Positions 54,557-63,791 are shown, counted from the first letter of the stretch. The stretch: DNA of 64,000 bases from Moritella sp. Urea-trap-13 (GCF_002836355.1 NZ_PJCA01000028.1:62001-126000), one strand, 5' to 3'. Notes: generated by a model not told the origin, from the letters alone. Made by a program: numbers and translations.

Positions 54557-55975
54557 ATGACAACAGCAACAGTTTGGATTGTCGATGACGATAGTTCTAT
54601 CCGCTGGGTACTCGATAAAGCACTAAAATCACAAGCGTTTAATACCGTTGCATTTAGTGAACCGCATGCTTTATTAAAAAAATTAGAATTCGAACAGCCC
54701 GACATTATCATTTCTGATATTCGCATGCCGGAAATGACCGGGTTAGAATTAATGAGTGAAGTGCATACGACTCACCCAGACTTGCCAATCATCATCATGA
54801 CGGCCCATTCCGATCTCGATAGTGCCGTCAATGCCTATCAAGCTGGTGCTTTCGAATACCTACCCAAGCCATTTGATATTGATGAAGCCGTATCTTTAGC
54901 GACCCGCGCAGTAACCCATGCCAGAGAGCAGTCGAAGAATCGTCGCAAGAATAATAAAGTCGCACCTGTTACCGAGATCATTGGCGAAGCACCTGCCATG
55001 CAGGAAGTATTTCGTGCTATTGGGCGTTTATCGCGTTCATCAATCAGTGTATTAATTAATGGTGAATCAGGCACAGGTAAAGAACTCGTCGCCCAAGCAT
55101 TACACAAACATAGTCCACGAGTGAACAATGAGTTTATCGCCTTAAACATGGCCGCGATCCCCAAGGATTTGATTGAATCAGAACTGTTTGGTCATGAAAA
55201 AGGCGCCTTTACCGGTGCTGCAAATGTCCGTAATGGTCGTTTTGAACAAGCCAATGGCGGAACCTTATTCTTAGATGAGATCGGTGATATGCCGATCGAT
55301 ATTCAGACTCGACTGTTGCGGGTATTATCGGATGGTCAGTTTTATCGTGTCGGTGGTCATTCACCAGTGAGTGTCGATGTGCGTATTATCGCCGCCACCC
55401 ATCAAAACTTAGAACAAAAAGTTGCTGATGGTAGTTTCCGTGAAGATTTATTTCATCGTCTAAACGTGATCCGTATTCATATTCCGTCATTAAACGAACG
55501 TCGAGAAGATATCCCTAAATTAGCCAGCCATTTTTTGATTAGAGCGGGTAAAGAGTTAAGCGTCGAAACTAAGATTCTCAGTAAGGAAGCACAAACCTAT
55601 TTAGCCAATCATCATTGGTCTGGTAACGTCCGTCAACTGGAGAATATTTGTCGCTGGTTAACCGTGATGGCGAGTGGCCAAGAGATATTCATTGCTGATT
55701 TGCCGCCTGAAATTACCGAGGAACAGTCCACGGTAATCGGTCGTGCGAGTAGCAATCAAAATGGCGACTGGCGCAGTCAATTGAAAACTTGGACCGCACA
55801 GCAGTTAGCCTCAGGACAAAGCGATATTCTCGCCGAAGCCATGCCCGACTTTGAACGTATCATGCTGCAGACCGCCTTAGAATATACTCAAGGGCATAAA
55901 CAAGATGCAGCGAAATTACTCGGCTGGGGTCGCAACACCCTCACCCGTAAATTAAAAGAACTCGATATTCATTAA
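54557..55975 (+). CDS. glnG: Nitrogen regulator NtrC (GlnG), sigma-54 activator
   Basis: Response regulator and enhancer-binding protein of 472 residues. Receiver domain with Asp11/Asp12, Asp54 (IISDIRMPE), Thr82 and Lys104 (LPKPF). AAA+ domain: Walker A GESGTGKE (169-176), the sigma-54-contacting GAFTGA (216-221), Walker B GGTLFLDEIGDMP (~234-246) and arginine fingers near FREDLFHRLNVIRI. C-terminal Fis-type HTH (~430-472; KQDAAKLLGWGRNTLTRKLKEL). Cotranscribed with glnL. Confidence 0.96.
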   Translation: MTTATVWIVDDDSSIRWVLDKALKSQAFNTVAFSEPHALLKKLEFEQPDIIISDIRMPEMTGLELMSEVHTTHPDLPIIIMTAHSDLDSAVNAYQAGAFEYLPKPFDIDEAVSLATRAVTHAREQSKNRRKNNKVAPVTEIIGEAPAMQEVFRAIGRLSRSSISVLINGESGTGKELVAQALHKHSPRVNNEFIALNMAAIPKDLIESELFGHEKGAFTGAANVRNGRFEQANGGTLFLDEIGDMPIDIQTRLLRVLSDGQFYRVGGHSPVSVDVRIIAATHQNLEQKVADGSFREDLFHRLNVIRIHIPSLNERREDIPKLASHFLIRAGKELSVETKILSKEAQTYLANHHWSGNVRQLENICRWLTVMASGQEIFIADLPPEITEEQSTVIGRASSNQNGDWRSQLKTWTAQQLASGQSDILAEAMPDFERIMLQTALEYTQGHKQDAAKLLGWGRNTLTRKLKELDIH

Positions 55976-56053
55976 CGCTAAACTGTAATCTTCTAACGGG
56001 CATAACGTCAATATCGCGAGCAGTTAACTTACTTCAGTTTAGTCTGTTAATTG

Positions 56054-56668
56054 CTATTCTAGCTCATGTAATGAGTCATGCTTTTCAATAATATAATCAT
56101 GTAGTATTAACGTAAGTTCATCGTTAATATTAAATTTCAGCGCTAATCCTTTGACATTATTTTTCTCACTTTCAATCCGTACCACAATAGCATCAACTAA
56201 GTGAAAACCACGCTGCGGGATCTTTAAATAAAAACGCATGTTAGCCCCCTCTTTTAGATTAAAACCAGATGACAAAAATTGCTGTTCACTGCATAGCATG
56301 AATAACCCAGAGGTTGAAATATTACTGACAACGCCCAATAACACGTCACCCTTATGATCGAATATTTTCAATCCTTTCGGATCAGCGAAACGCCAATAGC
56401 GCCCACCACCACCTTTATGATCAATAATATCTGGCGGACCGAGTTCCTTTAGCTCATCACTTATCAAATAAAGCGGAAAACGAAATTCTTCCTGCTGACG
56501 TTGAGCAACCAACACAATATCAGCCGATTGCGCTAACACATTCAGCAGTTGTTTTGATATATCAGATATAACAATATCATTGCAACCATGCTCAATTTGA
56601 CTATCTATTACTTCCTGTAATAAATTAAGTTCGTCTTGAGTTAATACATCGCTAACTTTTTTTGGCAT
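56054..56668 (-). CDS. PilZ-like domain protein
   Basis: A 204-residue soluble protein. The C-terminal ~120 residues have VVSNISTSGLFMLCS, the D/NxSxxG motif of PilZ domains, then GANMRFYLKIPQ and IEVDAIVVRI-like VDAIVVRIES and VKGLALKF, in PilZ order. An upstream RxxxR is not in the usual spot: KGGGGRYWRFADPKG gives RYWRF, so c-di-GMP binding is uncertain. The N-terminal half is helical and unassigned. It stands alone; its neighbours do not indicate a target. Confidence 0.6.
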   Translation of the reverse strand: MPKKVSDVLTQDELNLLQEVIDSQIEHGCNDIVISDISKQLLNVLAQSADIVLVAQRQQEEFRFPLYLISDELKELGPPDIIDHKGGGGRYWRFADPKGLKIFDHKGDVLLGVVSNISTSGLFMLCSEQQFLSSGFNLKEGANMRFYLKIPQRGFHLVDAIVVRIESEKNNVKGLALKFNINDELTLILHDYIIEKHDSLHELE

Positions 56669-56881
56669 GAAGTAACCGTCCCTGATTATGCATCCCCATC
56701 TCCTTTATACGCCATAAAAAATTCATTCATAATTAGTACTAAGTTTACATCTAATTATACTAATCTTAGTAAACCAGATCAGATTTAGCCTTGCAAATAT
56801 AAAACCAATAAGCTTGACGTGAATACATAAAATTGAGAATTAACAAATCACGATATCTATAACAGCATAAGTAGGTTAGGC

Positions 56882-57076
56882 ATGGAAGCAAATATAGACG
56901 ATGTAAATCAAGGGTTCGAGGTCATCGACACGATAGAAGTGAAAGGTGAGTTTATCATGGAGCAACGTCACCGCCATGAGCGGCGGCAACGTCTATTAAA
57001 ACATAATCCCCGTTACGAACGCCGAGTCAGTAAACGACGTGACGCCCGCAGCAACAAGATTGATATTACCATCTAG
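56882..57076 (+). CDS. Small basic protein of unknown function, 64 aa
   Basis: A 64-codon frame whose C-terminal two-thirds is strongly basic (MEQRHRHERRQRLLKHNP, then YERRVSKRRDARSNK). An internal ATG at 56958 with AGGTGAG upstream could be an alternative start, giving a 39 aa basic protein. The 3' end overlaps the convergent transporter gene by 4 bases. The Arg/His composition suggests nucleic-acid contact, but I recognise no family. Confidence 0.5.
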   Translation: MEANIDDVNQGFEVIDTIEVKGEFIMEQRHRHERRQRLLKHNPRYERRVSKRRDARSNKIDITI

Positions 57077-59193
57077 TGATGATGGTGATGTGGTTTCGCA
57101 TTTCTAAAGCTATGCGGTAATAATTCCAGCATAAAGCTACGAGCACCACGACGTAAAATACTTATCGAAAATAACACGGTCACAATGGCTAAGCTAACAT
57201 AACGCCACCAGTCATCCTGCCAATGTGGTGCCAGCGTCAGCCAAGGTTTCGGTAATTCAGGTACCCAATACATAATACCAAGACCCAATAACAAGGCCAC
57301 GGTAACAATAGCCATCACCACAGCGACAGCGATCTGCTTACCTTGGTTATCTTTAATAAAGCGATATAAATCTAGGTTAAGCGTCGGTCCAACCAGACTG
57401 AAAGCGACTACAGCACCCGGTGATACACCGGCCACCAACATAATCGCTAATACTGGGGTAATACCCGTGGCACAGAAATGAAAGGGCAACGCAATAATAA
57501 TAGCTAGCACTACCTGTAACCAAGGTTCTTGCTGTAAGAACTGCCAACCAATCGTCGGGGTAAATGTTGCTGCCGCAATTAAGCCAAATAAAACCCAAGG
57601 CGCGGTATGATCAATTAAATGGGCAAAGCCATGTTCAAAAGCATGTTTCAAACGCGATGTTGATTGTTTTAACTGTTCTGGTGTCGCACACGTTTCAGTA
57701 TTTAAATCATGTTTCTTAAACAATAAACCGATCAATAAACCCAGCGTTACCGCTAAAACAATCGCCATTACTAAGCGAATACCGACCCATTCAACCCCTA
57801 ATAACGGCAGCGAAATAAGTAATGCATCAAAGCCCAGCACTGGCGAGGCCACGAGAAAAGAGACCGCGAGTGCAGAACCACAGCCCGCTTTAATTAATTG
57901 CTTATACATGCCCGAAGCATCTGGAATACAGATCGGTAATGGTAAACCAATCAGTGTACCTTTTAATGCCCCTGCCACTGAACCGGTACTGCGTAATTGA
58001 CCGACCATATTAAAGGCTGGTTTCACAAAGTTAATCAACCAGGTGAGGATATAAGCGAATAATAACGCTGGTGCTGCATGTAACGACAAACTAACAAAGC
58101 GTAGTAAGGTTTCCGCAGTTTCACTGCTATGTCCTGCAAGGTCATCATGTCCTGCATGGTCATCATGTACTGCGTGGTCATCATGTACTGCGTGGTCATC
58201 ATGTACTGCGTGGTCATCATGTACTGCGTGGTCATCATGTCCTGCGTGGTCCTCATGCCCTGCGTGGTCATCATGTCCTGCGTGGTCATCATGTCCTGCA
58301 TGGTCATCATGCCCTACGTGGTCATCATGTCCTGCGTGGTCATCATGCCCTACGTGGTCATCATGTCCTGCGTGGTCATCATGTCCGGCATGGTCATCAT
58401 GTCCGGCATGTCCTACGTGATCAGCGTGTAGCTCAGATGAAGTTACGCTCTGTGATACAGACGTTGCTTCGGTATCGTGATTATGCGGCGCATAACCTAA
58501 CCAATGCGGCAGTAATACCGCAAGCAAACAGATAGCGCCAATTAAGCTACCGGTGCCGGCAGCAAATTTATCTCGTTGCGTTTCTTTACCGTGTTCTTGT
58601 TTGTACGGCTGATGAAAAACCACATGTAAAATAGAGCCCATCACTAACGCTTGGAACCAGATCAACCAATTACCGCTATCGTGTGCGATCAGTTCGCCGC
58701 CCAGCCAAGTACCAGCAACAGTAGCCAATGACATTGCGGTTAATACCGCTAACGGTAAGGCTCGACCATAATGCGGACGCAACAACCACCATACGGTTAG
58801 ACCAACAGGAAAGCGATGTAGTACCACACCAATTGCTAATAAATAAGCTGTCTGATCATCTTCAATCGCCAGTGCACCGCCATCGGTAAGCGCGTGTAAG
58901 ACTAAACCTAACACGCCTAATATTAAGGTGACCGAATGGGTTTGCTTAGCGATTTTATGGAATACTTTCTCGACCATACCAGGGCCAAATAAGCCAACCA
59001 GCATCAATCCAAGCACAGCAATGCCGCCACTTTCAAGTAATTCAGGCAAGATATGGAATAGCACCAAACCGCCAATAGACACAAAAATAAAGCTGTCGAA
59101 GAAAGCAAAGCGATCAGATTTAGAGCCGACAAATTTACATAAATAAGGGCCAAGGAAGAGCGTTGCAATGCTTAGAAATAACAGTAAAGACAT
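57073..59193 (-). CDS. ZIP-like/DUF318 permease fusion with His-rich linker (zinc transport candidate)
   Basis: A 706-residue membrane protein in three parts. Residues ~1-205: several TM segments with ZIP-like motifs, LVLHALTDGGALA and VVLHRFPVGLTVWWLL (His-containing TM4/TM5 pattern). Residues ~260-355: fifteen HAGHDD-type hexapeptides, a metal-binding linker. Residues ~365-700: DUF318 (ArsP/YraQ-like) permease: GLPLPICIPDASGMYKQLIKAG, LVASPVLGFDALL, ATGITPVLAIMLVAGVSPG and SLVGPTLNLDLYRFI. The end is KPHHHHH. DUF318 members in Shewanella are annotated as Cu/Zn exporters, but two Zur-type boxes upstream suggest expression when zinc is scarce. Direction of transport is unsettled. Confidence 0.75.
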   Translation of the reverse strand: MSLLLFLSIATLFLGPYLCKFVGSKSDRFAFFDSFIFVSIGGLVLFHILPELLESGGIAVLGLMLVGLFGPGMVEKVFHKIAKQTHSVTLILGVLGLVLHALTDGGALAIEDDQTAYLLAIGVVLHRFPVGLTVWWLLRPHYGRALPLAVLTAMSLATVAGTWLGGELIAHDSGNWLIWFQALVMGSILHVVFHQPYKQEHGKETQRDKFAAGTGSLIGAICLLAVLLPHWLGYAPHNHDTEATSVSQSVTSSELHADHVGHAGHDDHAGHDDHAGHDDHVGHDDHAGHDDHVGHDDHAGHDDHAGHDDHAGHEDHAGHDDHAVHDDHAVHDDHAVHDDHAVHDDHAGHDDLAGHSSETAETLLRFVSLSLHAAPALLFAYILTWLINFVKPAFNMVGQLRSTGSVAGALKGTLIGLPLPICIPDASGMYKQLIKAGCGSALAVSFLVASPVLGFDALLISLPLLGVEWVGIRLVMAIVLAVTLGLLIGLLFKKHDLNTETCATPEQLKQSTSRLKHAFEHGFAHLIDHTAPWVLFGLIAAATFTPTIGWQFLQQEPWLQVVLAIIIALPFHFCATGITPVLAIMLVAGVSPGAVVAFSLVGPTLNLDLYRFIKDNQGKQIAVAVVMAIVTVALLLGLGIMYWVPELPKPWLTLAPHWQDDWWRYVSLAIVTVLFSISILRRGARSFMLELLPHSFRNAKPHHHHH
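58130..58415 (-). repeat. 18-bp tandem repeat encoding His-rich hexapeptides
   Basis: Fifteen full in-frame units of HAGHDD (variants HVGHDD, HAVHDD, HAGHED) plus partial ends. Four adjacent copies (HAVHDD) are almost identical at the DNA level, indicating recent local duplication. Each unit contributes two His and two Asp. Confidence 0.95.
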
Positions 59194-59222
59194 GGTATGA
59201 ACACGAGGTCAGTAAAACAGGT

Positions 59223-59235
59223 GTTATATTATAAC
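59223..59235. promoter_or_regulatory. Candidate Zur box 1
   Basis: GTTATA-T-TATAAC is a perfect 6-bp-arm palindrome equal to the core of the gammaproteobacterial Zur consensus GTTATA-N-TATAAC; AT follows as in the extended box. It lies 30 bases upstream of the transporter start. Confidence 0.75.
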
Positions 59236-59266
59236 ATAACGGATATGGCGGATGCCAGTTAGAATT

Positions 59267-59279
59267 GTTATATTATAAC
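59267..59279. promoter_or_regulatory. Candidate Zur box 2
   Basis: The same 13-base core GTTATA-T-TATAAC is repeated 44 bp from box 1 (about four helical turns). Together they bracket the presumed promoter of the zinc transporter gene. Confidence 0.75.
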
Positions 59280-59325
59280 AACTCTAACTAACATACATAA
59301 AACGAGGGTAAGCCGTAGAGGGGTA

Positions 59326-60063
59326 TTATTTTACGACTTTAATATTATGTTTTTCTAATAAGTGGACATATTCTAACGACGCATCTTCGTCAGTGATGAC
59401 CATATCAACCTGCTCAAATTGATATAATGGCGTATTGTGAACTTGACCAAATTTAGAAGAATCTGTGATGACAATATTTTGTGCACCTTTTTCTAAAATA
59501 GCCACACCAACATCAGCACGCATCATATTTCGACTGGTAAAGCCGGTATTCGGATGCAAGCCATCAATGCCTAAGAATGCTTTGGTAAAGTGAGTATGCT
59601 TGATGCAAAGACGTGTCAACGTACCGACCATACTTTCACTTTCGTGTTGATAAAGACCACCTAACACGATGATTTTCACATCGGTTTCTTTCATTAAATG
59701 GGCAATATAACTACTCGGCGTAATGATAGTAACATCACTACGGTTACCTAATTCTTTAGCCAGTAATGCATTGGCGCTACCGCCTTCGATCATGACAGTT
59801 TCGCCATGCTCAACCAAGCTTGCTGCACACATAGCCATCTTGCGTTTGTGCTCATAATTTACAGTAATACGATGAGACACGTTATCGGTATTATGTGGAG
59901 TAGCACCACCATGAACACGACGGATGAAGCCTTCTTTTTCTAACTTGTTCAGATCATGACGGATCGTGACCTCTGAAACACCCAACTTCACTGACATTTC
60001 ACCGACAGAAGCGCGTCCCTTTTCATTTACAAGATTAATAATATCAGTATGTCGTTGCTGCAT
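59326..60063 (-). CDS. DeoR-family transcriptional regulator
   Basis: A 245-residue DeoR/GlpR-type repressor. HTH near residues 5-55: MQQRHTDIINLVNEKGRASV, SEVTIRHDLNKLEKEGFIRRVHGGA (in two parts). The sugar-phosphate-binding domain has AASLVEHGETVMIEGGSAN, KAFLGIDGLHPNTGFTS and ITDSSKFG, which bind the effector phosphate in relatives. No sugar operon adjoins, so its target is elsewhere. The inducer is probably a phosphorylated sugar or polyol, by family. Confidence 0.87.
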   Translation of the reverse strand: MQQRHTDIINLVNEKGRASVGEMSVKLGVSEVTIRHDLNKLEKEGFIRRVHGGATPHNTDNVSHRITVNYEHKRKMAMCAASLVEHGETVMIEGGSANALLAKELGNRSDVTIITPSSYIAHLMKETDVKIIVLGGLYQHESESMVGTLTRLCIKHTHFTKAFLGIDGLHPNTGFTSRNMMRADVGVAILEKGAQNIVITDSSKFGQVHNTPLYQFEQVDMVITDEDASLEYVHLLEKHNIKVVK

Positions 60064-60212
60064 GATTTCTCATATCCCACACAATTAAGGTTACCTATAA
60101 AATAGATAGTACCACTTTCATCTGAAAGTCATAAGTACTAATTAAAACTACAAATTGAAAAACGCAGATACATAGCATAACTGAGAGCTGCATCGCTAAT
60201 GATAAGTATAAC

Positions 60213-60818
60213 TTACTGTACCGACCACGATTTACCGTGCCACGTTTGAATGATATGAGAAATTTCATACCAGTCGTGCGCACAAGTGACTTTATCGCGA
60301 AACACCTTGTTATGCGGTTGTTTTATCATAATGCAGTGCTCAATACCGGCATTTTTCGCATCGACTAGATTGTCATACTTATCATCAACAAAAGCATGAA
60401 TTTCATGTGTTTGTTGAATTTTATTTAAATAAGTCGCTTTTGACTCACCAAATTCAACAAAGAAAATATCTTGAAAAATATTACCAAAACAATGATACAT
60501 ATTGGCGCGACGTAGCGCTTCGACTTGTGCATCACGACTACACGCGGTAATACAGAAGATTTCATAACCTTCTTGCGCTAATTTAGTTAGAATTCGAGAT
60601 GCGCCTGGCAATGCGTCCAACGCACCAAATTGCCAGCTAGATGCAAACTCTTTTAATATTGTAACATCCTGGCCTTCTTTAATACCCAACCATTCACAGA
60701 GATCCCAAGCCAGTGGCTTGCCAATCACTTTCTTATCATATTGATGATTTACAAATTCGCGTAATCGAGAACCAAAATCTAATACCGTATCATCAATATC
60801 AATGACTATCGCTTTCAT
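60213..60818 (-). CDS. HAD-superfamily phosphatase (5'-nucleotidase NT5C-like)
   Basis: A 201-residue cytoplasmic HAD hydrolase. Motif I is VIDIDDTVLDFG with Asp7 and Asp9; motif II the Thr/Ser in FCITACSRD; motif III a Lys (GESKATYLNK); motif IV AFVDDKYDNLVDAKNAG. The shape and the FVDDK segment recall the NT5C deoxyribonucleotidase-like group. The substrate is unknown. The final ~25 residues are polar. Confidence 0.75.
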   Translation of the reverse strand: MKAIVIDIDDTVLDFGSRLREFVNHQYDKKVIGKPLAWDLCEWLGIKEGQDVTILKEFASSWQFGALDALPGASRILTKLAQEGYEIFCITACSRDAQVEALRRANMYHCFGNIFQDIFFVEFGESKATYLNKIQQTHEIHAFVDDKYDNLVDAKNAGIEHCIMIKQPHNKVFRDKVTCAHDWYEISHIIQTWHGKSWSVQ

Positions 60819-60942
60819 AGACGTACTTCCATTTTTGTGATCATTTCAGCCATTAATCTTTATATAAAATAAGACTATGTGAATCGAGCAACAATATTAC
60901 ATAGATACTAAGTTATGTATATTAATCATCTATTACAGGCAT

Positions 60943-60966
60943 TAAAAAGGCACCCTCGGGTGCCTT
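60943..60966 (-). terminator. Terminator after hemN
   Basis: Arms GGCACC and GGTGCC with loop CTCG, extended by AA/TT. On the complement it is followed by five T residues, 30 bases after the hemN stop. Confidence 0.85.
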
Positions 60967-60993
60967 AATATCAACTCATGTCTATCGACTAGC

Positions 60994-62373
60994 TTAGATC
61001 ACGCGTGAAAACTGTTGCTGACGTGCACGTTGACGTAAATACACATCGAAACACATGCAAATATTACGGATCAACAATTTACCTTTCGGTGCGACTTGCA
61101 GCATATTACCTTCAATAATAACCAGTTCGTCATTAACGAACGTTTGCAATAAAGTCATATCTTCAGCAAAGTAACGGGCAAAATCAAGCTCAAATGTAGC
61201 CGCAATCTTGTCCATATCCAGTTCAAAATTACACATCAATTGCTTGATCACAGCGCGACGAATTGAATCATCGTCATTCAAACCGACACCACGCCATTGC
61301 GCATGACCCAGTTCTTCAACTTGCTGGTAATAGGTTTTTAATTCTTTTTGGTTTTGCGAATAGGCATTACCAATTTGACTGATTGAAGAAACACCTAGAC
61401 CTAATAAATCGCTTTCACCTTGGGTTGTGTAACCCTGGAAGTTACGATGCAGTATGCCTTCGCGCTGAGCAATGGCTAATTCATCATCCGGTTTAGCAAA
61501 GTGGTCCATGCCAATAAACTGGTAACCGTTGGCAGTTAAAAATGAAATCGCGTCTTCCAAAATCGCTAAACGATCGGAAGCTGACGGCATATCTTCTTCT
61601 TTCATTTTACGCTGACCAGCAAACAAACTCGGTATGTGCGCATAGTTAAATACGGTTAAACGAGCCGGGTCTAAATCAAGTACCCGTTCTAAAGTCTTAT
61701 GGAAAGTTTCTTTAGTTTGGTGTGGCAAGCCATAAATTAAATCAATATTAGTCGATTTAAAACCAAGTTCATGTGCACGTTTAATAATGGCAAAAATGAA
61801 ATCTTCATCTTGTTCACGATTAACCGCTACTTGTACTTTTTTATCAAAATCTTGCACACCAAGGCTTAAACGGTTAAAACCAACCTTAGACAATAGATCG
61901 ATCGTACTCAGTTCAATTTCACGCGGGTCAACTTCAATCGAAATTTCAGCATCGTCATCAAAATTAAAACTGTTTTTTAACACATCAATCAAACGTTGAA
62001 TTTGTGGTTGTGTTAAGAAAGTTGGCGTACCACCACCCCAATGTAATTGCGATACATTACGGTTTTTGAAAAACGGCGCTTGCAGCTTAATTTCAGCTTC
62101 AAGTACATCTAGGTACTTATCGGCTTTATGCAGATGGCGGGTAATAACCTTGTTACAACCACAGTAATAACAAAGCTTATGGCAGAAAGGAATATGCACA
62201 TACAATGACAACGGCTTATCTGGCGTCTCCTCGCAAGCAAAGCGAAAGTCTTGATAACCAAAAGACTCATCAAATTCCAACGCGGTTGGATAAGATGTGT
62301 ATCTTGGACCACTGTAATTATATTTTTCGATCATAGCCTGATCCCAGACTAATTTTTGATTTAGCATATTCAT
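60994..62373 (-). CDS. hemN: Oxygen-independent coproporphyrinogen III oxidase
   Basis: Radical SAM enzyme of heme synthesis under low oxygen, 459 residues. It aligns along its length with E. coli HemN: IEKYNYSGPRYTSYPTALEF, the cluster motif CHKLCYYCGC (CxxxCxxCxC), HWGGGTPTFL, EVDPREIEL, NIDLIYGLPHQT, MDHFAKPDDELAIAQREG, LHRNFQGYTTQG and LIRNICMCFD. The AGGGG upstream suits the second ATG at 62367 better than the first at 62373, so two residues may be excess. Confidence 0.96.
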   Translation of the reverse strand: MNMLNQKLVWDQAMIEKYNYSGPRYTSYPTALEFDESFGYQDFRFACEETPDKPLSLYVHIPFCHKLCYYCGCNKVITRHLHKADKYLDVLEAEIKLQAPFFKNRNVSQLHWGGGTPTFLTQPQIQRLIDVLKNSFNFDDDAEISIEVDPREIELSTIDLLSKVGFNRLSLGVQDFDKKVQVAVNREQDEDFIFAIIKRAHELGFKSTNIDLIYGLPHQTKETFHKTLERVLDLDPARLTVFNYAHIPSLFAGQRKMKEEDMPSASDRLAILEDAISFLTANGYQFIGMDHFAKPDDELAIAQREGILHRNFQGYTTQGESDLLGLGVSSISQIGNAYSQNQKELKTYYQQVEELGHAQWRGVGLNDDDSIRRAVIKQLMCNFELDMDKIAATFELDFARYFAEDMTLLQTFVNDELVIIEGNMLQVAPKGKLLIRNICMCFDVYLRQRARQQQFSRVI

Positions 62374-62461
62374 CCCCTAAGACAACTCGCGACAGTATGC
62401 CGAAAATAAGCAATTTGTCGCTTGTCTTACATCATAATATTAACGGTTAGCACGGTATTAA

Positions 62462-62923
62462 TTAACATTCGAACGTGGTTAAGCGAGCAACATCTTGTTG
62501 TACACTTTCAGCATACTCACCTTCAAAACGAAAACGGTTTAAGTCTAATTGCATGCGCTCTTTTTTTGATAACTCACTGCGAGCATCCATAATCGGCATG
62601 TGTTTTATTTTGTCATAAAACGCATGTAAATCAGGATACAGCTTAACCCAATCAACAGGTTCCGCGGCAGGAATAGCGGCGAGTAACTTACTGATACGGA
62701 TTGTGCCTTCAGACAAGTCACACTCTTCACTACCCATAGCTTTAGCAATAATCTGTACACTTTCAGTGATACGGACTTTACGTGCAGCAATGGCTTCGTT
62801 TTGTTGATTAAGCTGCTGCACTTGTTGCGCTTTTACACGATACAATAAACGTCCTGCATACACTGATAATGCCAGAATGATCAGGCATCCACTGCCGATT
62901 AAAATCATCCAACTCGCTTGCAT
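62462..62923 (-). CDS. DUF2489 single-pass membrane protein
   Basis: A 153-residue protein with an N-terminal membrane segment (MILIGSGCLIILALSVYAG) followed by a charged helical domain. The EAIAARKVRITESVQIIAKAM and SEGTIRISKLL segments and the LYPDLHAFYDKIKHMP stretch match DUF2489 as found beside yihI in Vibrio and Shewanella. Function is unknown. It starts 2 bases after the yihI stop, so the two are coupled. Confidence 0.8.
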   Translation of the reverse strand: MQASWMILIGSGCLIILALSVYAGRLLYRVKAQQVQQLNQQNEAIAARKVRITESVQIIAKAMGSEECDLSEGTIRISKLLAAIPAAEPVDWVKLYPDLHAFYDKIKHMPIMDARSELSKKERMQLDLNRFRFEGEYAESVQQDVARLTTFEC

Positions 62924-62925
62924 TA

Positions 62926-63582
62926 TTAGTCCTCGCTATCGTTATTCTTTAACTTTTTTTCTGTTGCTAAGAAGCGTTCATACAACTCATCTTCAGATAA
63001 TTTATCGTTATTAGTCTGTAGTGATTTAGCATCAAGTTCTGCCATCATCGCTTCATCCCATTCTTCTTCATCATAATCTTCTTCAAAGTCTTCGTCATCA
63101 GCATAACCAAGTTCTTCAAGTAAGAATGCATGACGTTCTACGCGCTCATCAACATAATCTTGATCATCAAGGTTTAATACTTCGTTATTATCTAGACGTA
63201 GTAATAGACCATTTAGACGTGCATCACTTTCTAACTTATCAAGTTCTTGCTCGAATGTTAATACCGGTGCAACTGGTTTCACGTCTGCTTTTGGCTGTTT
63301 TACTTTTACAATTTTAGGTTGTGCAACAGGTGTCACAGTCGCTACTAATTGAATCGGTGTTTTACTGCCTACACGCGGGTCGCTAGATTTACGTGGGCCA
63401 TTAGTCTGTTTTCTGCCCGTTTCAGCTTCAGCCATTTTATTGCCTGATGCTAAACCTTTACGTTTTTTTAAACGTTTTTGCTTACGCGCTTCTACAGCTT
63501 GAGTATTTGTTTCACGTTTAGCACGATCTGATTTAGCAATGGCTAACGGGCCGCCTGAGCGTTCTTTTCTTTTACGAGTCAT
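62926..63582 (-). CDS. yihI: Der GTPase-activating protein YihI
   Basis: Activates the ribosome-assembly GTPase Der. The 218-residue protein begins with a very basic N-terminus (TRKRKERSGGPLAIAKSD, KRLKKRKGLASG) and ends in an acidic domain (EDFEEDYDEEEWDEAMMAEL; ~20 residues). The middle helix bundle has LTFEQELDKLESDARLNGLLLRLD (two parts) and DQDYVDERVERHAFLLEELG, the family core. It is longer than the E. coli protein (169). AGAGAATACT lies upstream. Confidence 0.9.
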   Translation of the reverse strand: MTRKRKERSGGPLAIAKSDRAKRETNTQAVEARKQKRLKKRKGLASGNKMAEAETGRKQTNGPRKSSDPRVGSKTPIQLVATVTPVAQPKIVKVKQPKADVKPVAPVLTFEQELDKLESDARLNGLLLRLDNNEVLNLDDQDYVDERVERHAFLLEELGYADDEDFEEDYDEEEWDEAMMAELDAKSLQTNNDKLSEDELYERFLATEKKLKNNDSED

Positions 63583-63791
63583 AGTATTCTCTGTTTTAGA
63601 TCTGTCTAATAATCATGTTTATAGTGATTCATTTTTATAACATTAATGATTAGCGGGTATCGTATTTCGTCTTATTTAAAGATAGTCAATTTACCAATCT
63701 TTATTAAGGACATAATGAGGCAATTCTTTAAGTGAGCGCAGACTACCAAAAAAGCAGGAAAGAAAAAAGGTAATTTAGGTCAGATGAAAAT

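Noticed and set aside
58129-58431. Plus-strand frame rich in Met, Val and Ile inside the His-repeat region
   Set aside because: It is the antisense shadow of the HAGHDD repeat, with no ribosome site and no domain.
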